Source: Cantharellus purpuraceus (Eukaryota; Basidiomycota; Agaricomycetes; Cantharellales; Hydnaceae). From it: a stretch of DNA of 64,000 bases. Where the stretch lies: positions 1,922,001 through 1,986,000 of the forward strand of contig JALBUN010000048.1 in the NCBI GenBank assembly GCA_025174535.1, given 5' to 3'. The translations under genes and the position numbers were made by a program. The notes below the pieces were generated by a model that saw only the letters and a list, made by a program, of their open reading frames with translations, did no database searches and was not told where the DNA came from. Each line of letters opens with the position of its first letter. Positions within the stretch are counted from its first letter, which is position 1. Positions 56,919 to 64,000 of the stretch are shown one piece after another.

Positions 56919-59900
56919 ATGTCCTTTGACCATTCCAAAGCTGCGCAGTTCATAGGTTAGCACTTCTCAAGCTCCACTCGAATATGCATTCAACTTTGCA
57001 TAGGTGGAAATTCATTAGAATCTGCTCAGCCTGGACCTGTATATGGTTTTGTCAAGGCTCATGGTGGCCATACCGTCATAACTAAAGTCCGTCGCTGCTC
57101 TTTGGTCTTTTCACGTCGTTAACCGTCATCCCACAGGTACTTATTGCTAACAATGGCAAGCACGCTATCTACCTGTTAAAGCACTGGCCTTACATGTATG
57201 CTTAGGTATTGCTGCCGTCAAGGAGATTCGATCTATTCGGCAATGGTGCTATGAATCCTTTGGCACAGAGCGTGCTGTGGAGTTCACAGTCATGGCTACT
57301 CCTGAAGATCTCAAAGTAAATGCCGACTATATCCGCATGGCCGATCGCTACGTGGAAGTACCAGGTGGAACTAATAACAATAACTACGCCAATGTCGATT
57401 TCATTGTCGACGTGGCTGAACGCGCCGGTGTTCACGCTGTATGGGCTGGTTGGGGCCATGCATCTGAGAACCCACGACTACCCGAGAATCTTGCAGCCAG
57501 TAAGCACAAGATTGTATTTATTGGCCCCCCCGGGAGTGCAATGCGCAGTCTCGGCGACAAGATTTCCAGTACCATCGTTGCTCAGAGCGCCGATGTACCC
57601 ACTATGGCTTGGAGTGGCACGGGTATCAATGATACTGTCTTGAGTGAGCATGGTTTCGTCACGGTGCCAGAGCAGGCATATGCGGACGCGTGCGTGACGA
57701 GCGTAGAGTCGGGGCTGCAGAAAGCTGAGAGCATCGGTTGGCCCGTGATGATCAAGGCTAGCGAAGGTGGGGGTGGTAAAGGCATCCGGAAAGTCGAGAG
57801 TGCAGATGCATTCAAGAACGCATACAATGCAGTGGCCGGTGAGGTACCAGGTATGCAAAATCACCAATTTAACCATTATCGCGAAGTTCATAGTCATGCC
57901 AGGTTCCCCTATTTTCATCATGAAGTTAGCAGGCTCGGCGCGTCATTTAGAGGTTCAGCTCCTCGCAGATCAGTATGGAAATGCAATCTCCCTATTTGGA
58001 CGTGATTGCTCTGTTCAGCGCAGGCACCAGAAAATCATTGAAGAAGCACCTGTGACTATTGCTAAGCGTGAGAAATTCGAAGAAATGGAACGGGCTGCTG
58101 TTCGTCTCGCGAAGTTGGTGGGATACGTCAGTGCTGGCACGGTGGAATGTGAGTGTTTTCATCAAGTATGATAAAGCTTCGAACATTTGTGACGCTGTGA
58201 CGATTCCATAGACCTCTACAACCATGCGGAAGATGATTTCTTCTTCCTCGAGCTCAACCCACGTCTTCAAGTCGAGCACCCGACGACCGAGATGGTAACT
58301 GGTGTCAACTTGCCTGCAGCTCAGCTTCAAATTGCAATGGGCATTCCCCTACACCGGATCCGTGATATCCGTCAATTGTATGGAGTTGCTCCTCACGGTT
58401 CGTCCGAGATCGATTTCGACATGGTCAAACCCGAAGCGGAACAGCTTCAACGGAAGCCTCGTCCAAAGGGTCATGTAGTTGCCGTCCGTATTACTGCTGA
58501 GAATCCTGATGCTGGGTTTAAGCCTTCAAGCGGCAGTCTGCAAGAGCTCAACTTCAGGAGCAATACGAATGTGTGGGGTTACTTCTCTGTCGGGACTGCA
58601 GGCGGTTTGCATGAATTTGCGGACTCACAATTTGGTCATATATTTGCATATGGCGCGGACAGAGGAGAGAGTCGGAAGAATATGGTCGTCGCACTTAAGG
58701 AGCTCAGCATTCGCGGCGACTTTAGGACAACCGTGGAGTATCTCATCAAGCTGCTCGAGACACAGGCGTTTTCTGAGAACACATTCACCACTGGATGGCT
58801 CGATACCCTGATCAGTAACAACCTTACTGCGGAGAGGCCTGATGCTACATTAGCAGTTGTTTGTGGCGCTGTCACAAAAGCGCATGTGGCATCCGACGCT
58901 TGCTGGACAGACTATAAACGGATTCTAGACAAAGGGCAAGTGCCTGGAAAGGATACCCTGAAGACAGTCTTTGGCATAGATTTTATATACGAAGGCATCA
59001 GGTACAATTTCACTGCCGCAAGATCCTCTGTCACTACATGGACGCTATACCTAAACGGAGGGCGTACGATGGTGGGCGCGAGACCATTAGCTGATGGAGG
59101 GCTTCTTGTTTTGCTCGACGGCAAGAGTCATTCTGTATACTGGAGGGAGGAAGTCGGTGCGCTGAGGTTGATGGTGGATGCAAAAACTTGCCTGATTGAA
59201 CAGGAAAACGACCCCACGCAACTAAGAAGCCCAAGTCCTGGGAAGTTGATACGTTTTTTGGTGGACAGCGGAGACCACATGAAAGCCGGTGAGGCATATG
59301 CAGAGATTGAGGTATATCCACATCCTTCCAGACTCAAACATGGTTGACTCCTTTTCATTTAGGTTATGAAAATGTACATGCCCCTCATTGCTTCTGAGGA
59401 CGGTGTGCCAATGTTCGTGAAACAACCGGGAGTAACCTTAGAACCGGGCGATATACTTGGAATCCTCACTCTTGATGATCCCGCTCGTGTCAAGCATGCT
59501 AAGCCTTTTGATGGCCTGCTCCCATCGTTAGGAATGCCATATGTGATCGGATCCAAACCCCACCAGAAGTTCCACTACTGTCTCGATATTCTTAACAACA
59601 TTCTCGATGGTTATGACAACCAAGCCATTATGGCATCTACACTCAAGGAACTCATTGAAGTTGTTCGTAATCCAGAGCTCCCATTTTCGGAAGTGACATC
59701 AATTCTTTCAACTCTGTCTGGCCGCATGCCGTCAAAACTCGAGGAGAGTATCCGGAATGCCATTGATACGAGCAAGAGCAAGTTAACTGCTCGCGAGTTC
59801 CCAGCGGCACGAACCAAGAAACTCCTGGACAATTATCTCAACGAACATGTACGTCCTCAAGATCGGACCATGTTCCGGTCCCAGCTGGCAACACTTTTTG

Positions 59901-62900
59901 ATTCTGTTGAGAGTTACCGAAGTGGGCTGAAAATTCACGAGTGGAATACCATTGCGGTGTTGCTGAGGAAATATGAATCCACGGAGAAGTTGTTTGGAGG
60001 GAGCATAGAGTCTCGTGTGCTTGCTCTTCGGGAACAACACAAGAATGACTTGGACAAGGTTACTGCACTCGTACTGAGTCACACCAAGGCTCAAAGCAAG
60101 AATAAATTAATCATGTCCCTCTTGGACCTTGTAAAGTTAGGAGCTTCTTCACTGTCGACCCCCGAAAGCGAGATGAACGAAGTTCTCAAAGACTTGGCGG
60201 CATTGGAAGGCCGGTAAGTTTACATTTGACCATCGGGAATTCCTTGTGGCGTGCTTAGAAACTCCCTAGATCTGCTGCTGCAGTTGCGTTGAAAGCCCGT
60301 GAGGTGCTTATTTCCACGCAACTTCCCTCATATGAGGAGCGTGCAGTGCAGATGGAGCAAATCCTCAAGTCCTCAGTCCTGACGAGCTATTACGGCGAGC
60401 ATGGTTTGGGTCATAGGTTCGGTTCTTTCTGATGAAAAGTTCACGCTTGTTCTGACCAAGTGTCTGGCTCAAAGAGCTCCAGCGGCGGACATTTTAAGGG
60501 AATTGAGCGACTCTCGTTGGGGCGTTTATGATGTTCTTCCTACCTTTTTCAGTCACGAAGACGCCTGGGTCGCGTTGGGTAAGTGTCCTTTTCTGGTGGC
60601 ACCCTGTGATTCAATTTTTTCTTCTTCCAAGCTTCGCTTGAGGTCTACGCTCGTCGCGCATATCGTGCATACACTTTGCTTTCTGTTGACTACGAGGAGG
60701 GAGATGGTATGGATGACGGCGACTCGCCAAACATCTTGACGTGGCGTTTCAAACTTGGCCAGTCAGCTTCTCCACCATCGACACCTCAGTTTGATCGACC
60801 TGTGTATGTGTGATATAGATATTTGTAGCGACATCGAAGCTGACCTTTTCGTGGTACAGTGCACAACGCCAGGGTTCCGTTAGTGACCTAACATACCTGA
60901 TCTCGAAGAACCAATCGCAGCCTATTCGATGGGGTGCTATGGCATCCTTCCCTAATATGGAGGCCCTACGTCGCGGTTTCGATAAGGTTACGATTCGTAT
61001 TCCATCTTTCGACGCAGAGGATCACAAACGGCGCCACGGTGGCAGCACAGAACGCCCCAACGTGCTTAGTCTAGCATTGCGTATCTTTGACGAGGAGGAT
61101 GACATGCCGGAATCAGCTTGGAGAGAACAGTTCCTTGCGCTTGTCAACGAAAGGCGGGATATCGTCACCGAACACGGCGTTCGACGCGCAACGCTCATGA
61201 TCTGCCGCAAAGGACAGTACCCTTATTTTGTAACACTCCGTGAGATGAATGGCGTTTGGGCCGAAGAGGAAGCTATTCGAAACATCGAGCCTGCATTAGC
61301 TTACCAACTGGAGCTGAGTCGACTGTCGAATTACAAGATCACACCTTGCTTTGTAGAGAACCGTCAGATTCATATTTACCATGCTGTGGCACGCGAAAAC
61401 CCCCTCGATAGCAGATTCTTCGTTCGCGCCCTAATCCGTCCTGGTCGCATTCTCGGTACATTGACTACTGCGGACTATCTGATTTCAGAGACAGATCGAC
61501 TGGTTGGGAGCATTCTTGATGCACTGGAGGTTGTGAGTGCCAAGTACCGTGGTGCCGACTGCAACCACATCGGCATGAACTTTGTGTACAATCTTGCTGT
61601 CACATTCGACGAAGTTTTGGAGGCCATATCGGGATTCCTTGAACGACACGGTAAACGGCTATGGCGCTTGCATGTGACGGGTGCCGAAGTGCGTTGCACA
61701 TTGGAGGACAGCGAAGGCAATGCCACGCCCATCCGTGTGGTCATCGAAAATGTCTCGGGTTTCATCGTCAATTTCAATGCATACCAGGAGATCACAACTG
61801 AAAAGGGAACTATCATCCTCAAATCCATTGGCGAGAAGGGTCCATTACATCTGCAACCCGTCCACCACCCGTTCTCCACAAAAGAATCCCTGCAACCCAA
61901 GCGTTATCAAGCTCATCTCGTTGGTACAACATACGTATACGACTTTCCCGACCTCTTCAACAAGGCTCTTCACAACCTTTGGTTCAAGGCTCGAGATACC
62001 AATCCGTCGCTCACACTGCCCAAAGCCTTCCTCGTTTCTAAGGAGCTGGTTTTGGATGAGCACGATGAACTTCAAGAAGTTGATCGTGCTCCGGGAAATA
62101 ACTCATGCGGAATGGTAGGATGGGTTTTCACACTGCGAACACCCCAGTACCCAAATGGTCGCCGTGTGCTTGTCATCGCGAATGACATTACATACAAAAT
62201 TGGTTCCTTCGGACCCCAAGAGGATCAGTTCTTCTATCTCGCGTCCCAATATGCTCGGAAATCAGGCATTCCTCGAATCTATCTCTCAGCCAACTCTGGT
62301 GCTCGTATAGGCATTGCTGAGGAGCTTCTGCCACTATTTTCATGTGTTTGGAATGTTGAAGATCACCCCGAGAAGGGCATCAACTACTTATATTTGACGC
62401 ACGAGAATTTCTTGAAGCTTCAAGAGAAGGGCTCTGAAAGCGTACTTACCATGGAAATCGAAGAGAACGGCGAACGACGACATAAGATTACGGACATCAT
62501 TGGTCTGCAGGATGGGCTTGGCGTTGAATGTCTCAAAGGGTCAGGATTGATTGCCGGAGAGACGTCGCGAGCATATGATGACATCTTCACCATCACATTG
62601 GTCACTGCCCGATCTGTTGGAATTGGGGCCTACCTTGTTCGTCTTGGACAACGCGCTGTGCAAGTCGAGGGCCAACCCATCATTCTTACCGGCGCTCCTG
62701 CACTAAACAAGGTGCTTGGCCGTGAAGTTTATACTTCTAACCTGCAACTAGGTGGCACTCAGATCATGCACAAGAATGGTGTATCCCACCTGACGGCCGG
62801 AAGCGACCTTGAAGGGGCTACTCATATTCTGCAATGGCTATCATATATTCCGGAACACCGGGAAGCGCCACTTCCTATCTATGTGACAACCGACTCTTGG

Positions 62901-64000
62901 GATCGAGATATTGGCTATACTCCACCAAAAGGTGCTTATGATCCCCGCTGGTTTATTGAAGGCAAGACCGACGAGACGTCATCTGAATGGTTGCCTGGGT
63001 TCTTCGACAATAATTCCTTCCAGGAGACTCTGAGCGGATGGGCGCAGACAGTAGTGAGTCTGGTCGATGGCTTGGAACTTCTGCTGGCCCTTGTGCTAAA
63101 CATGTTTTTAGGTAGTCGGTCGCGCCCGTTTAGGTGGAATACCCATCGGTGTCATTGCTGTGGAAAGTAGGCGCCGTGTATGTGTAAATGGATAAGATCT
63201 GCTGACTACCTTGCCTTGTAGCCCGAACTATTGAACGAATAGTCCCTGCTGATCCAGCGAATGCAACCTCGTTTGAGCAACGGATTATGGAAGCTGGTCA
63301 AGTATGGTACCCGAACTCAGCATACAAGACGGCACAAGCGATTTTCGACTTCAGCCGTGAGGGTCTACCGCTCATTATCTTTGCAAACTGGCGTGGCTTT
63401 TCCGGGGGACAGCAAGACATGGTTGGTGTTTAAATTTTCGTAGTACACTTATTATTTATGGTCTGGTAGTATGACGAAGTGTTGAAGCAAGGGTCTAAAG
63501 TGAGTTGACTTCCTCCGATGTGGTTAGTATCTCTATCATTATGCAACAGATTGTCGACGGCCTTTCTAGCTATAAGAAGCCAGTCTTTGTTTATATTATC
63601 CCTAACGGAGAGCTGGTAGGTCAGACGCTATATAAGGCATGACTTACCTCAACCACGCCTTATAGCGCGGAGGTGCATGGGTAGTACTTGATCCTTCGAT
63701 TAATTCTGAGCAAATGGAGATGTATGCGGATATTGAGGCTCGTGCAGGTGTTCTAGGTCCGTGCACTCTTGAAACCTAATTTCTCATGTGAATGCCAACA
63801 AAAATTCCTGGTGCAGAACCAGAAGGGATAATCGAGATCAAGAGTATGCGTTTAGTGGGATGTCGTAGCCTTTATCCCGCTGACTGCTTTGTCTACAGTG
63901 CGTCGAGAGAAACTACTGGGCTTGATGGAGCGCCTGGACACCCAATACGCCACGTACAAGCAGCTGAGCCAGGACTCGTCAAAGACGGCGGAAGAACGCG
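56919..64000 (+). CDS. ACC1: Acetyl-CoA carboxylase (3' end beyond window)
   Basis: Multidomain biotin enzyme making malonyl-CoA, committed step of fatty acid synthesis. Starts [12 protein letters not shown] at 56919, intron, then [20 protein letters not shown] and [18 protein letters not shown]. Biotin carboxylase: [13 protein letters not shown] (ATP loop) and [19 protein letters not shown]. The biotin carrier has the biotinylated lysine in EVMKMYMPL at about 59362-59388, just after an intron. A long central region follows (59366-60217 and the 743-codon exon from 60939). The carboxyltransferase part has [55 protein letters not shown] and, across introns, [16 protein letters not shown]. The frame reaches the last base after AEER, so roughly the final 150-200 residues lie outside. 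At least fifteen introns in all, several near the 3' end. Confidence 0.96.

Overview
This window is eukaryotic nuclear DNA from a filamentous basidiomycete, most likely an Agaricomycete (mushroom-forming fungus). The evidence is gene-dense DNA with many short GT-AG introns of about 50-60 nt, and families typical of this group: an arrestin-like protein, a DUF6533 membrane protein, TRI5-like terpene synthases and a GH92 glycosidase. The genus cannot be read from the sequence. I saw no rRNA, tRNA, CRISPR array or intact transposon.

Left part (1-9.3 kb): the 3' end of an R3H/SUZ RNA-binding protein gene (minus, cut by the window edge), an ELMO/CED-12 homologue (plus) and methylenetetrahydrofolate reductase (minus). 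Accessory part 1 (9.3-16 kb): a tandem array of trichodiene-synthase-like sesquiterpene cyclases on the minus strand. Two copies look intact and are nearly identical in the middle. The third is truncated and frameshifted. A repeat-bearing spacer lies between the intact copies. Next come a secreted GH92 alpha-mannosidase (17.1-20.9 kb, plus) and an arrestin-like protein (21.4-23.3 kb, minus).

Housekeeping block (25.2-41.6 kb): glycerol kinase GUT1, glutamine-dependent NAD+ synthetase QNS1, exocyst SEC6, PAF1, DEAD-box helicase DBP9, ubiquinone monooxygenase COQ6 and a LYC1-like acetyltransferase. Genes here are packed as convergent and divergent pairs. The SEC6/PAF1 and DBP9/COQ6 start codons are only 81 and 49 bp apart.

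Accessory part 2 (41.6-49.9 kb): gene-poor DNA with one multi-exon DUF6533 gene and one HIT zinc-finger gene, between decayed repeat copies in direct and inverted orientation. Right part (49.9-64 kb): sulfhydryl oxidase ERV1, tRNA m7G methyltransferase subunit TRM82, a TMEM97/EXPERA protein, a ZIP zinc transporter, and most of acetyl-CoA carboxylase ACC1, which runs off the right edge.

No single operon-like pathway is encoded. Several products belong to primary metabolism (folate/methionine, NAD, glycerol, ubiquinone, fatty acid synthesis). The terpene synthase array is the main specialised-metabolism feature and the main evolutionary story: tandem duplication, patchy sequence homogenisation, promoter divergence, and one copy destroyed by a deletion. 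Gene models below were spliced by eye, so exon edges are predictions.
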